From assembly GCF_900157385.1 (NCBI RefSeq), contig NZ_LT717700.1, positions 767,818 to 831,817 of the forward strand: a DNA stretch of 64,000 nt, read 5' to 3'. The notes under the pieces were generated by a model. The model did not search any database and had not been told where the DNA came from. It saw only the letters and a list, made by a program, of their open reading frames with translations. The position numbers and the translations under genes are program-made. Within the stretch, counting starts at the first letter, position 1. Each line of letters opens with the position of its first letter. The stretch comes from Mycobacterium terramassiliense. Lineage in GTDB: Bacteria; Actinomycetota; Actinomycetes; Mycobacteriales; Mycobacteriaceae. Positions 1-9,486 of this stretch are shown one piece after another.

Positions 1-151
1 AAAATATTTTTTTCTGGCTTGTTCACCGAGCGGTCGAATATGGTGACTCGTCCGTCACGGTTACCACGCGAACACCACAATTTTCGCGACGGCGGATTGA
101 GATTAGATCAATTCCAGATCAAAACCTAGGAATCCCGCCCAACATTCTTAA
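1..151. other. AT-rich non-coding flank downstream of mftD
   Basis: No credible coding sequence starts here on either strand. The first 20 bases are almost pure A/T, unusual in this high-GC genome. Read on the minus strand, the few ATG/GTG frames close after a few codons, so an mftE start, which often directly follows mftD, is not visible. A GTGAC/GTCAC-containing segment at about 40-64 has the look of a regulatory site, but nothing definite can be assigned. Confidence 0.5.
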
Positions 152-1333
152 CTATGCGGGCGGCACCCCGAGCGAGCGGGTGAAGCCGTCCGGCACCAGG
201 ATGTCGTCCGGGCCGAGGTCGTGGACCGACGAGTGCCCCAGCCCCATCAGCGCCGAGTCGATGCCCCCGCGCAGGATGTCGAGGACGTTTTCCACCCCCG
301 CCTGCCCGGCCGCGGCGAGGCCCCACAGATAGGCGCGGCCGATCATCACCGCCCGCGCCCCCAGGGCCACCGCCTTGACGACGTCGCTTCCCCGGCGGAT
401 GCCGCCGTCGAGCAGGACCTCGACCTGGTCACCGACCGCGCCGGCGACCGCGGGCAGGGCTCGAATCGACGCCGGCGTGCCGTCTAAGTTGTTGCCGCCG
501 TGATTGGACACCGAGATCGCCGAAACACCGGCATCCACGGCCCTTTTGGCGTCATCGACGCGCATCACGCCCTTGAGCATGAAGGGCCCGCCCCACAGCT
601 CGCGCAGCCAGGCGATGTCCTCCCACGTCGGCGGCGAGGTGCCCATCCACTCCCCGTAGGCGGCGAAGAACGCCGGGCCGGGCTCACCGCGTCGGCCCTG
701 GTTCGGCACCCGCAGGTCCGGCGGGCGCAGCGTCTTGCCGTACTTGAACAGCCAGCGCGGCTTGAAGACGGCCTCCGGAGACTGCCGCAGGACGGTCCGC
801 AGGTTCATGGCTTCGGGGATCTTCGGGCTACCCCAGTCGCGGCCGTGCGAGAACGACCAGTCGGTGGTGACGATCAACCCGACCGCGCCGGCCTGGCGCG
901 CGCGTTCCACCCGCTGCGCGATCGCGTCGCGCCCGCCCAGCCAGTACACCTGGAAGAACACCTTGGGATTCGCGGCGATGACTTCCTCGATCGGCTTGCT
1001 CGCGAAAGAGGACAGGCCCATCGCCGTCCCCCGCGCCGCCGCCGCCCGCGCGACGGCGACCTCGCCGTCCGGGTCGACCGCCTGGACACCGGTGGGCGAA
1101 ATCAACACGGGCATCGAAATATCTTGTCCCATAACGGTGGTCGACAGGTCGCGCTTTTCCTGGGCGCCGACGACGTGGGGAGCGAATCCGAGTTCACCAA
1201 ATGCCGCGACGTTGTCGGAGACGGTGATGCCCTTTTCACTGCCCGCGAGCAGCGCCGAGTAAACGGATTTCGGTAGCCGCCGCTTCGCGCGTTGCTGGGC
1301 GATCGCCACCGTTTCGAACCATTGGTCGGCCAT
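152..1333 (-). CDS. mftD: Pre-mycofactocin synthase MftD (FMN-dependent)
   Basis: A 393-residue member of the FMN-dependent alpha-hydroxyacid dehydrogenase fold, formerly annotated LldD1. MftD oxidatively deaminates the MftC-derived Val-Tyr heterocycle to give the redox-active pre-mycofactocin core. The C-terminal half shows the FMN-barrel signatures SNHGGNNLDG and DGGIRRGSDVVKA followed by GARAVMIGR. Length is normal for the family. The ATG lies three bases after the mftC stop, so mftA-mftB-mftC-mftD form a tight minus-strand operon. The expected next gene, mftE, is not seen in the 151 bases left in the window. Confidence 0.93.
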   Translation of the reverse strand: MADQWFETVAIAQQRAKRRLPKSVYSALLAGSEKGITVSDNVAAFGELGFAPHVVGAQEKRDLSTTVMGQDISMPVLISPTGVQAVDPDGEVAVARAAAARGTAMGLSSFASKPIEEVIAANPKVFFQVYWLGGRDAIAQRVERARQAGAVGLIVTTDWSFSHGRDWGSPKIPEAMNLRTVLRQSPEAVFKPRWLFKYGKTLRPPDLRVPNQGRRGEPGPAFFAAYGEWMGTSPPTWEDIAWLRELWGGPFMLKGVMRVDDAKRAVDAGVSAISVSNHGGNNLDGTPASIRALPAVAGAVGDQVEVLLDGGIRRGSDVVKAVALGARAVMIGRAYLWGLAAAGQAGVENVLDILRGGIDSALMGLGHSSVHDLGPDDILVPDGFTRSLGVPPA

Positions 1334-1336
1334 TGG

Positions 1337-2512
1337 TTACAGCGGGCTCTCGTCGCAGAGGCGGGCCGGGGGCCGCGAGAGTGTCAGCAGCACCGGCCCG
1401 GCGGCCTTGCGGGAGTGGTCGGCGCGCGGCCGCGGGGTCTGCCGCTCGCGGGCCAGCGCGGGGGCGCTGTGTCCCTGGACGCATTCGGGGTCCGGGCCGT
1501 CCAGCGGCAGGCCGGTGAAGAATTTTGCCGCCATGCAGCCGCCCCGGCAGCTGTCGTAGTGCCCGCAGCTGCCGCAGGCGCCCGCCGACTGCGGTTCGCG
1601 CAGCTCGCGAAACAGCGGCGCGTTCTTCCAGACGTTGTCAAATCCGCCGTCGGACAAGACGTTTCCCGCCAGGAATCGGTCATGGATGGCGAACGGGCAG
1701 GCGTACACGTCACCCACGGGGTCGATCAGGCACACCACCCGGCCCGCCCCGCACATGTTCAGGCCGGCCAGGGCCCCCGACGAGCCGAGCGGTGCCAGGT
1801 GAAAGAAGGAGTCACCGGTGAGCACCCGCTCCCCCTTGGCGACCAGCCAGTCGTACAGCTGGACCTGCTGGGCGGCGGTGGGATGCAGCTCCTCCCACAC
1901 GTCGGCTCCGCGGCCCGAGGGACGCAGCCGGGTGATGCGCAGGGTGGCACCGTAACGGCTTGCCAGCGCGGCGAATTCGTCGAGCTGGTCGACGTTGTGC
2001 CGGGTCACGACGACGGAGATCTTCGCATCCGAGAAGCCGGCCGCCGCGAGGTTCTCCAGCGCGCGCACCGCCATCGCGAACGAGCCTTCGCCGCGCACGG
2101 CGTCGTTGACCTCGGCGGTGGCGCCATCGAGCGAGATCTGAACGTCGACGTAGTCACTGGCGGCCAACCGCTCGGCGACCTCCGGGGTGATCCGGACGCC
2201 GTTCGTGGAGAACTTCACGCCGACGTGGTGCGCCGTCGCATAGTCGACCAGCTCCCAAAAGTCCGGGCGCACCGTGGGTTCCCCGCCGCCGATGTTCACG
2301 TAGAACACCTGCATGCGTTCCAGCTCGTCGATGATGTCCATGCACTGGCGGGTGGACAACTCGCGTGGGTCGCGTTTGCCCGACGACGAAAGGCAATGCA
2401 CGCAAGCCAGGTTGCATGCGTACGTCAGCTCCCAAGTCAGGCAGATGGGCGCGTCCAGCCCGCGCTCGAACTGCTCGATCAGACGCGGTACGGGGGACGT
2501 TGCAGCCGTCAT
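1337..2512 (-). CDS. mftC: Mycofactocin radical SAM maturase MftC
   Basis: A 391-residue radical SAM/SPASM enzyme that decarboxylates and crosslinks the C-terminal Val-Tyr of the MftA peptide. The cluster-binding motif CNLACVHC is at about residues 32-39, followed by GGGEPTVRPDF. The C-terminal SPASM region carries several cysteines, including CGSCGHYDSCRGGC. The start ATG overlaps the mftB stop by ATGA, implying translational coupling. The frame remains open upstream of this ATG but the translation there is meaningless and overlaps mftB and mftA. Confidence 0.95.
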   Translation of the reverse strand: MTAATSPVPRLIEQFERGLDAPICLTWELTYACNLACVHCLSSSGKRDPRELSTRQCMDIIDELERMQVFYVNIGGGEPTVRPDFWELVDYATAHHVGVKFSTNGVRITPEVAERLAASDYVDVQISLDGATAEVNDAVRGEGSFAMAVRALENLAAAGFSDAKISVVVTRHNVDQLDEFAALASRYGATLRITRLRPSGRGADVWEELHPTAAQQVQLYDWLVAKGERVLTGDSFFHLAPLGSSGALAGLNMCGAGRVVCLIDPVGDVYACPFAIHDRFLAGNVLSDGGFDNVWKNAPLFRELREPQSAGACGSCGHYDSCRGGCMAAKFFTGLPLDGPDPECVQGHSAPALARERQTPRPRADHSRKAAGPVLLTLSRPPARLCDESPL

Positions 2513-2781
2513 TGGGCCTCCTGAAGTACCAACATCTTTGAATCGGCCAGCACGCCCAGCGCGTGCAGATAGGGACCGTGCCCGGGGTCGTCCACGCCCG
2601 CGGCGCGGCAGGCGGACCTCACGTCGGGATGGTCTGCCAGCGACCGCACCACCGTGAGGATGGTGCGGTTCTTGAGAAAGGACAGCTTGCGGGTGCCGAA
2701 ATGGTAGAGCAGCGCGCCGAACGGCTCCGGCCGTACCGCCACCTGCGGGTGCAACCGCCAGCCGAGATCGGGGTCGAACAC
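2509..2781 (-). CDS. mftB: Mycofactocin peptide chaperone MftB
   Basis: A small protein of about 90 residues related to the PqqD-like RiPP recognition elements. MftB binds the MftA precursor and presents it to MftC. The conserved stretch GWRLHPQVAVRPEPFGALLY lies near the N-terminus, followed by HFGTRKLSFLKN. I chose the GTG at 2781, five bases past the mftA stop, because it leaves a family-typical length; an upstream in-frame ATG would read through mftA in the wrong frame. The stop overlaps the mftC ATG. Confidence 0.88.
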   Translation of the reverse strand: MFDPDLGWRLHPQVAVRPEPFGALLYHFGTRKLSFLKNRTILTVVRSLADHPDVRSACRAAGVDDPGHGPYLHALGVLADSKMLVLQEAQ

Positions 2782-2786
2782 GCGGA

Positions 2787-2876
2787 TCAGTAGACCCCGC
2801 ACATCCCGTCGATCGACACCTCTTCCACCAGGGTCTCGGTGACGAGCTCGGTCGCGGTCTCGGTTTCGTGGTCCAT
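2787..2876 (-). CDS. mftA: Mycofactocin precursor peptide MftA
   Basis: A 29-residue ribosomally made precursor. It begins [12 protein letters not shown] and ends in the invariant core IDGMCGVY, whose last Val and Tyr become the mycofactocin redox centre after MftC and MftD action. A strong ribosome-binding site GGGAGG lies eight bases before the ATG. It is the first gene of the minus-strand mft operon and is transcribed divergently from mftR. Confidence 0.95.
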   Translation of the reverse strand: MDHETETATELVTETLVEEVSIDGMCGVY

Positions 2877-2903
2877 CTGGATTTCCTCCCTTGAGGGCTC
2901 GAC

Positions 2904-2938
2904 AACGACGGATCGTTCTGGACACAATATGGCATCGA
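2904..2938. promoter_or_regulatory. Divergent mftR/mftA promoter region with inverted repeat
   Basis: The 87-base gap between mftA and mftR holds a near-perfect inverted repeat AACGACGGATCGTT at 2904-2917, a plausible MftR operator. On the minus strand, TATTGT just beyond it (about 2924-2929) could serve as a -10 box for mftA. MftR is known in other mycobacteria as an acyl-CoA-responsive repressor of mft genes; its use of this site is inferred. Confidence 0.4.
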
Positions 2939-2963
2939 GTGCCGCAATGGAAGGGCGGGTCCG

Positions 2964-3560
2964 ATGATGCCGCAGCCGCGGGTGGGCCGGCGCCGCTCCA
3001 CGACCCCGGGCCACATCACCGATGTCGCCCTCGAGTTGTTCGCCGCCCGAGGTTTCGCCGAGGTGAGTGTCGACGACGTCGCGCACGCGGCCGGGATCGC
3101 CCGCCGCACGGTGTTTCGCTATTACGCCTCCAAGAACGCGATCCTCTGGGGCGACTTCGACGCCCACCTCGCGCACCTGCAGCAGCTGCTCGACAAGGTC
3201 GATTCGCGGGTCCCGCTGGGCGACGCGCTGCGTGCGGCGCTGCTGGCGTTCAACACCTTTGACGAATGCGAGACCGCCCGGCACCGTCAACGCATGCGCG
3301 TCATCCTGGAAACCGCGGAGCTGCAGGCCTATTCGATGACGATGTATGCGGGATGGCGCGAGGTGATGGCGAGCTTCGTGGCCCACCGGTTGGGACTCAA
3401 GACGACCGATCCGGTGCCACAGACCGTCGCCTGGACGATGCTCGGGGTGGCACTGAGCGCTTATGAGCACTGGCTCTCCGACGAGTCCGTCCCGTTGCCC
3501 GTCGCGCTCGGCAACGCATTCGACGTCGTCGGCGCCGGGCTGGAAAGCCTGGACCGATGA
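2964..3560 (+). CDS. mftR: TetR-family mycofactocin regulator MftR
   Basis: A 198-residue TetR repressor with an N-terminal helix-turn-helix at about residues 15-60 ([20 protein letters not shown]...[13 protein letters not shown]) and an all-helical ligand domain. Its place, divergent from mftA and directly before a DUF2332 gene, matches Rv0691c in M. tuberculosis. A second ATG three bases downstream would change the product by only one residue; GAAGGG about eight bases upstream favours this region. The stop overlaps the next start by ATGA. Confidence 0.9.
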   Translation: MMPQPRVGRRRSTTPGHITDVALELFAARGFAEVSVDDVAHAAGIARRTVFRYYASKNAILWGDFDAHLAHLQQLLDKVDSRVPLGDALRAALLAFNTFDECETARHRQRMRVILETAELQAYSMTMYAGWREVMASFVAHRLGLKTTDPVPQTVAWTMLGVALSAYEHWLSDESVPLPVALGNAFDVVGAGLESLDR

Positions 3561-4609
3561 ACGCGGGCCCCGAGCACCTGCTGCACATGTTGCGCTCGCA
3601 GGGCCGGTTCTGCGCGGGCTCCGGCTCCCCGATGTACGGGGAGCTCTTCGAGTTGGTGGCCGCCGACGTCGAGGCGGGCGGCGTGTTCGCGGCGATTCTG
3701 TCCGGCCACGAGGACGATCCGTCGCGCCTCGCGGTGCCCCTGCGGCTGCTCGGCGGGCTGCACCGGTTGGTGCTCGACGGCCGGGCCCCGGCGTTGCGGC
3801 TCTGGTATCCCAGCGCCGGTGGCGCGTGGGACGCTCGCGACGCCTGGCCCGAAATCCTGGGCACCGCCGCCCGTCACAGCGGCTTTCTGCGCGCGGCGCT
3901 ACGACAACCGCCGCAGACCAACGAGGTGGGCCGCTCCGCCGCGCTGATCGGTGGGCTGTTGCGGCTGGATCACGGATTGGGTTTGCCGGTAAGGCTTTTC
4001 GAGATCGGATCGAGCGCCGGGCTGAACATGCGGGCGGACCACTACCACTACCGGTACGACCGCGGCCGATGGGGGCCCCTCGATTCGCCGGTGACTATCG
4101 ACGACGCGTGGCGCGGCGCCCTGCCGCCCGACGGCACCGTCTGGATCGTCGAGCGAAACGGTTACGACATCGCACCCATCGACGTCACCGGCGCCGACGG
4201 GGAGATGACCGTGTTGAGCTACGTCTGGCCCGACCAGGACGCCCGGCTGGACCGGCTGCGCGGTGCCATCGCGGTAGCCCGGAGCGTTCCGGCGGGGCTC
4301 GAGCGCCGGAGCGCGGCCGACGCGGTGGCCGGCCTTAGCCTCGCCGACGGCGCGCTGACCGTGCTGTGGCACTCGATCACCTGGCAGTACCTGTCCGAGG
4401 ACGAGCGCGCCGGCGTCCGCGACGGCGTCGAGGCGCTGGGCGCGCAAGCCGGCGCCCGGTCACCGTTCGCCCATCTCACCCTCGAACCCGCGCGGGACGG
4501 GCCGGGCGCGCCGATCAGGTTCTTGGTGCGGGCCCGCCGCTGGCCGGGCGGCGAGCTCGCGATTCTCGGCGAATGCCATCCGCACGGCCCCCCGGTGAAT
4601 TGGCAATAA
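3557..4609 (+). CDS. DUF2332 family protein
   Basis: A 350-residue cytosolic protein of unknown biochemical role, equivalent by position to Rv0690c. The family hallmark [15 protein letters not shown] at about residues 145-160 resembles a nucleotide- or SAM-binding glycine loop, and WHSITWQYL sits near the C-terminus. It overlaps mftR by four bases, so it is probably co-transcribed with that regulator. A methyltransferase-like fold is a guess; no function is assigned. Confidence 0.85.
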   Translation: MNAGPEHLLHMLRSQGRFCAGSGSPMYGELFELVAADVEAGGVFAAILSGHEDDPSRLAVPLRLLGGLHRLVLDGRAPALRLWYPSAGGAWDARDAWPEILGTAARHSGFLRAALRQPPQTNEVGRSAALIGGLLRLDHGLGLPVRLFEIGSSAGLNMRADHYHYRYDRGRWGPLDSPVTIDDAWRGALPPDGTVWIVERNGYDIAPIDVTGADGEMTVLSYVWPDQDARLDRLRGAIAVARSVPAGLERRSAADAVAGLSLADGALTVLWHSITWQYLSEDERAGVRDGVEALGAQAGARSPFAHLTLEPARDGPGAPIRFLVRARRWPGGELAILGECHPHGPPVNWQ

Positions 4610-4661
4610 TTTTTTCGCCCGCCCGCGTCGGAGTTCGGCCCGCAGCGGCGACGATAGGGGT

Positions 4662-5183
4662 GTGAGCGCCGAAGCGGAGCACCAATGCGACGCTCGACGC
4701 GCCCTGCTCGCGCTGTACGACGAGGCGTTGCCCGTGGTGTACGGGTATTTCGTCCGCCGCTGCCGGGATCGCGCCACGGCGGAGGACCTGACGTCGGAGT
4801 CCTTTCTCGCGGCGATGGACGCCGCGCGCAAGGACGACCCGCCGCCGATCTCGATCCCGTGGCTGCTCGGCGTGGCGCGCCACAAGCTGGCCGACCACTA
4901 TCGGCGCGGTCAGCACCGGCTCGCCGTGCCGGTCGCCGATCCGCCGGAACCGGTGGACGGGGCCGACGACTGGGACGCCGAGCTGGATCGCCTGGTCGCC
5001 GAGGCGGTGCTGGCGCGGCTGGCCGAGCCGCACCGCGCCGTGCTGGTGCTGCGCTACATGGACGACTGCACGGTCGGCGAATGCGCGGAGCTGCTCGGAC
5101 GCTCCGTGCACGCCACGGAGGCGCTCTTGGTCCGGGCCCGCCGGGCCTTCAAACGGCAGTATCCGGAAGGGGGCACGTCATGA
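4662..5183 (+). CDS. ECF-type RNA polymerase sigma factor
   Basis: A 173-residue sigma-70 family protein with region 2 (about residues 12-80, including RDRATAEDLTSESFLAAM and WLLGVARHKLADHYRR) and region 4 (about residues 108-165, including LAEPHRAVLVLRYMDDCTVGECAELLG). It starts with GTG and its stop overlaps the start of the following VOC gene by ATGA. Such sigma/VOC pairs recur in actinobacteria. No classical anti-sigma gene is next to it. This cassette is not at this position in M. tuberculosis. Confidence 0.88.
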   Translation: MSAEAEHQCDARRALLALYDEALPVVYGYFVRRCRDRATAEDLTSESFLAAMDAARKDDPPPISIPWLLGVARHKLADHYRRGQHRLAVPVADPPEPVDGADDWDAELDRLVAEAVLARLAEPHRAVLVLRYMDDCTVGECAELLGRSVHATEALLVRARRAFKRQYPEGGTS

Positions 5184-6451
5184 GTCGACAGGACCACATC
5201 GATCCGCTGGACGTGCTGCGCGCCAACGACCTTCCGGCGCAACCCGATCCGGACTTCGCCGCGCGCCTGCGCCGGCGCCTGGAATCCGCATTGTCCCTAC
5301 CGAAAGGAGTCGTCATGGGCGGCACCGCCAGCGCCCTGTCCGAACTGACCGAGCCATCGGCCGCCGAGGCCGCCCCGCGCCCGGCGGCGCTGCCCTACCT
5401 CAGCGTCGGGGACGCGCGGGCGGCGATCGCCTGGTACGCCGACGCCTTCGGCGCCGAAGTGATCGGCGAACCGATTGTGATGGACGACGGCCGCATCGGG
5501 CACGCGGAGATTGCGATCGCCGGCGGCGTGCTCTATCTCGCCGACGAATACCCGGAGTTCGGCCTGAAAGCCCCTGCGCCCGGACGGGTTTCGGTGAGCC
5601 TCATGCTACGCGTCGCCGACACCGACGCCGCGCTGCGGCGGGCGAGCGAAGGCGGCGCCGCCGTCGAGCGCGAGCCCTACGAAAACTACGGAAACCGCAC
5701 CGCGACCATCATCGACCCCTTCGGCCACCGGTGGATGCTGTCCGGCCCCACCGCGGCACCGCCCATCCGGCACGGCGACCTCGGGTACGTCTCGGTGTGG
5801 ACGCCCGACCCTGATCGAGCGGCCGCCTTCTACGGCCACGTCCTGGGCTGGACCTACGACCCCGCATCGCACCGGGTCACCAACACCGAGCTGCCGACCG
5901 GCATTGTGGCCAGTCCCGGGCAGCCCACCCTGTTCTGCTGCTACGCGGTGGCCGATGCCGAGGCCGCCCGCGCGGCGATCGCGGAGGCCGGCGGTGTCCC
6001 GGGCGAAACCCGGGACACCGAGTACGGCGTCCTGCTCGAAGCCACCGACCCGCACGGGGTGGCGTTCGCGGTGTTCGAGCCGCCGCCCGGACGAAAGCGT
6101 CCGGAACTCAACGGTTCCGGGCCCGGCGAGCTGTCCTACGTCACCTACCTGGTGCCGGATTCCGCGGGCTTCCGCGACTTCTACGGCCGGGTGCTGGGAT
6201 GGGCCTTCGAACCCGGCCAGGTGGCCGACGGCTGGCAGGTGGTGGGCACCCATCCGATGGCCGGCGCCGCCGGCGGCGGCCCCGATCCCGCCACGGTGCC
6301 GATGTGGACGGTGCCGGACCTCGAGGCGGCCGTCGCGCGCGTCCGCGAGGCCGGCGGCACCGTGCTCGCCGAGCCGGCCCGCCAGCCATACGGCGTGACC
6401 GCCGAGTGCGTCGACGACCAGGGCGGCCGCTTCTATCTCGGCGAGTTCTAG
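5180..6451 (+). CDS. Triple VOC (glyoxalase-like) domain protein with sigma-partner N-terminus
   Basis: A 423-residue protein. Residues 1-45 form a short charged segment (DPLDVLRANDLPAQPDPDF, then Arg-rich) of the kind found in proteins encoded beside ECF sigma genes. Three vicinal-oxygen-chelate modules follow, at about 65-190, 195-310 and 320-423, recognisable by AWYADAFGAEVIGEP, AAFYGHVLGWTYDP and DFYGRVLGWAFEP. VOC domains bind metals, drugs or small metabolites. Coupling to the sigma gene suggests a role as sensor or output of that regulon, which is inferred. Its stop overlaps the convergent dehydrogenase gene by four bases. Confidence 0.82.
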   Translation: MSRQDHIDPLDVLRANDLPAQPDPDFAARLRRRLESALSLPKGVVMGGTASALSELTEPSAAEAAPRPAALPYLSVGDARAAIAWYADAFGAEVIGEPIVMDDGRIGHAEIAIAGGVLYLADEYPEFGLKAPAPGRVSVSLMLRVADTDAALRRASEGGAAVEREPYENYGNRTATIIDPFGHRWMLSGPTAAPPIRHGDLGYVSVWTPDPDRAAAFYGHVLGWTYDPASHRVTNTELPTGIVASPGQPTLFCCYAVADAEAARAAIAEAGGVPGETRDTEYGVLLEATDPHGVAFAVFEPPPGRKRPELNGSGPGELSYVTYLVPDSAGFRDFYGRVLGWAFEPGQVADGWQVVGTHPMAGAAGGGPDPATVPMWTVPDLEAAVARVREAGGTVLAEPARQPYGVTAECVDDQGGRFYLGEF

Positions 6452-7410
6452 GCGTTGGCGATCCGGATGGGCGCCCCGTCCAGCCACGCGACGACGGCCT
6501 CGACGGTGTCCTCGTAGAAGGCGCCGAGCATCTCCCGGGTGACGTAGCCCAGGTGGGGAGACAGCGTGACGTTCGCCAACGCCCGCAACGGGTGGTCCGG
6601 CGGGGGCGGCTCGGTGTCATAGACGTCGAGCCCGGCCCCGGCGATGCGCCCGGTGCGCAGCGCGTCGATCAGGGCGGCCTCGTCCACGATCGGGCCGCGG
6701 GAGGTGTTGATCAGGTAGGCGTGCGGCTTCATCAGGGCCAGCTCGGGACGGCCGACCAGGCCCCGGGTGCGCTCGGAGAGCACCAGGTGAATGGACACCA
6801 CGTCGGATTCGGAGAACAGCACCTCCTTCTCGACCCGGCGGGCGCCGACCGCCGCCGCGGCCTGTTCGGTGAGGTTCTGGCTCCACGCGATGACCTGCAT
6901 GCCAAACACTTTCGCGTATTCGGCCATGCGGCTGCCGGTCCTGCCCAGGCCGAGCAGCCCGATCGTCTTGCCGGACAGCGCCATCCCGGTGGTCCTCTGC
7001 CAGCCCCCCGCGCGCATGCTCCGATGCTCTTCGGCCAGATTGCGCACGGTCGCGATCATCAACCCCCAGGCCAGTTCCGGGGTGGCGTCGCGGACCGAGG
7101 TGAATCGGGGATGGGCGAAGTCCGAGTGGGCGACCAGCACGCCGCGCTCGCTGGCCGCCGCCATGTCCAGGTTGGGCAGGCTCCGGCCGACGATGGTGAT
7201 CAGCTTCAGGTTCGGCAGCCGCTCGATCAGCGTGCGCGGCAGGGCCATCCGCTCGCGCATGGTGCAGATCACGTCGAAGGGCCGCAGCGCCTCCACCGCT
7301 TCCGCCTCGGACAGATGCCGATCGAAAACGGTGATCTCGCAACGGTTTTGCACCTGCGACCAGTCGGCGAGGTCGAGGGCCAGGCCGGCGTAGTCGTCGA
7401 GTATCGCCAC
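6448..7410 (-). CDS. D-2-hydroxyacid dehydrogenase family protein
   Basis: A 320-residue NAD-dependent dehydrogenase of the phosphoglycerate/lactate dehydrogenase type. The Rossmann loop GLLGLGRTGSRMAEYAKVFG is near residue 150. The substrate-binding INTSRGPIVDE and the catalytic region SPHLGYVT are present. I chose GTG at 7410; a CTG at 7425 overlapping the upstream stop (CTGA) would add five residues. It follows the ferredoxin reductase gene within about ten bases. Substrate is unknown. Confidence 0.85.
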   Translation of the reverse strand: MAILDDYAGLALDLADWSQVQNRCEITVFDRHLSEAEAVEALRPFDVICTMRERMALPRTLIERLPNLKLITIVGRSLPNLDMAAASERGVLVAHSDFAHPRFTSVRDATPELAWGLMIATVRNLAEEHRSMRAGGWQRTTGMALSGKTIGLLGLGRTGSRMAEYAKVFGMQVIAWSQNLTEQAAAAVGARRVEKEVLFSESDVVSIHLVLSERTRGLVGRPELALMKPHAYLINTSRGPIVDEAALIDALRTGRIAGAGLDVYDTEPPPPDHPLRALANVTLSPHLGYVTREMLGAFYEDTVEAVVAWLDGAPIRIANA

Positions 7411-7421
7411 CTTGGGATTCG

Positions 7422-8609
7422 TCAGCCCAGCACCTCGGCGATGGGCGCGGCGGAGGCGATCTTGGCGCGGACCTTCATGACCTTGCCCGGCATCCCGCCG
7501 CCCACCACGCCGACCAGCACCCCGTCGCGCTCGTAATAGGCCAGGAACTTGCGCCCGTCGTCCTCCACGAGATGGACGGTGTCGGTGGCCTCCGGCTCCC
7601 CCAGGCACTGGATCTTGACGTCGTATTGGTCGCTCCAGAAGTAGGGGACGACGGGGTTGGTGGGAACGTCCCGCCCCAGCATCGCCGGCACCACCACCCG
7701 GGCCTGGTCGGCGACGTTGCTCCAATGTTCCACGCGCGCTTGGTGTCCCGTCGCGTCGCGCCAGGATGCGACATCCCCCAGCGCCCACACCTTCGGCGCG
7801 CTGGTGCGGCCGGCCTCGTCGCAGACGACACCGTTATCGACGTCGATGCCGCTGCCCTCGAGCCATTCGGTGGCCGGGCGCGACCCGATCCCGATGACGA
7901 CCAGGTCGGCGGGCAGTTCCGTCCCGTCGGTGAGCACCACGGTGTCGACGTGGCCCTCGCCGCGCACCTCGGTCACGCCGACACCGAGGCGGACGTCGAC
8001 GCCTTCGTCGCGGTGCAACCGCGCCACCAGTGCGCCGATCTGCTCGCCCAGCACGGCGGCCAGCGGCGTCGGCTGCGGCTCGACCAGCACCACGTGCACC
8101 CCGAGGGTGCGCATGCTGGCCGCCACCTCGCAGCCGATGAAACCCGCGCCGATCACGACGGCGCGCTGCGCGGCGGACGCGTGCTCGCGCAACGCCATGC
8201 TCTCGTCGAACGAGCGCAGCACCCGAATGCCGTCGAGATCCGGTAGCGCGGGAATGCGCCGCGGCACCAACCCGGTGGCGATGACGAGTTCGTCGTAGCC
8301 GAGCACCGACCCGTCGGCCAGCGTGACCGTCTGCGCGGCGGTGTCGAGACCGGTTGCCGCCGAACCGAGTCGCAGGGTGATGTCGTTGTCGTCATACCAC
8401 TCGCGCGGCTTGAGGGCCACGTCGTCGACCTCTTTGCGCAGCACCTCCTTGGACAGCGGCGGGCGGTCGTACGGCAGGTGCACCTCGTCGCTGACGATCG
8501 TGATGGGACCGGTGTATTCCGACCGGCGCAATTGTTCGGCGGTCCGGGCCCCGGCGAGCCCGCCACCCACGATCACGATGCCATTTTCGGTCACGTGGTG
8601 TTCATACAC
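7422..8609 (-). CDS. FAD/NAD(P)-dependent ferredoxin reductase
   Basis: A 395-residue pyridine-nucleotide-disulfide-type oxidoreductase resembling rhodocoxin/putidaredoxin reductases. Two dinucleotide folds are visible: VIVGGGLAGARTAEQL near the N-terminus for FAD and VVIGAGFIGCEVAASM at about residue 150 for NAD(P)H, plus the late FAD motif VWALGDVASW. It corresponds by position to Rv0688. It probably passes electrons to a ferredoxin serving a P450 or oxygenase, but no ferredoxin or P450 gene is adjacent. It lies nine bases after the SDR gene. Confidence 0.9.
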   Translation of the reverse strand: MYEHHVTENGIVIVGGGLAGARTAEQLRRSEYTGPITIVSDEVHLPYDRPPLSKEVLRKEVDDVALKPREWYDDNDITLRLGSAATGLDTAAQTVTLADGSVLGYDELVIATGLVPRRIPALPDLDGIRVLRSFDESMALREHASAAQRAVVIGAGFIGCEVAASMRTLGVHVVLVEPQPTPLAAVLGEQIGALVARLHRDEGVDVRLGVGVTEVRGEGHVDTVVLTDGTELPADLVVIGIGSRPATEWLEGSGIDVDNGVVCDEAGRTSAPKVWALGDVASWRDATGHQARVEHWSNVADQARVVVPAMLGRDVPTNPVVPYFWSDQYDVKIQCLGEPEATDTVHLVEDDGRKFLAYYERDGVLVGVVGGGMPGKVMKVRAKIASAAPIAEVLG

Positions 8610-8618
8610 GATCGCGAA

Positions 8619-9446
<828 letters not shown>

Positions 9447-9459
9447 CTAGCAGCGAAAC

Positions 9460-9473
9460 TGAAACGTGTTCTA
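9460..9473. promoter_or_regulatory. KstR-like operator (TNNAACNNGTTNNA)
   Basis: The 14-mer TGAAACGTGTTCTA matches the published KstR consensus TNNAACNNGTTNNA at every fixed base, read on either strand, and lies 23 bases upstream of the SDR start. KstR is the TetR repressor of mycobacterial cholesterol catabolism. The match is seen directly; control by KstR is inferred. Confidence 0.6.
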
Positions 9474-9486
9474 ACTAATCCTGGGT

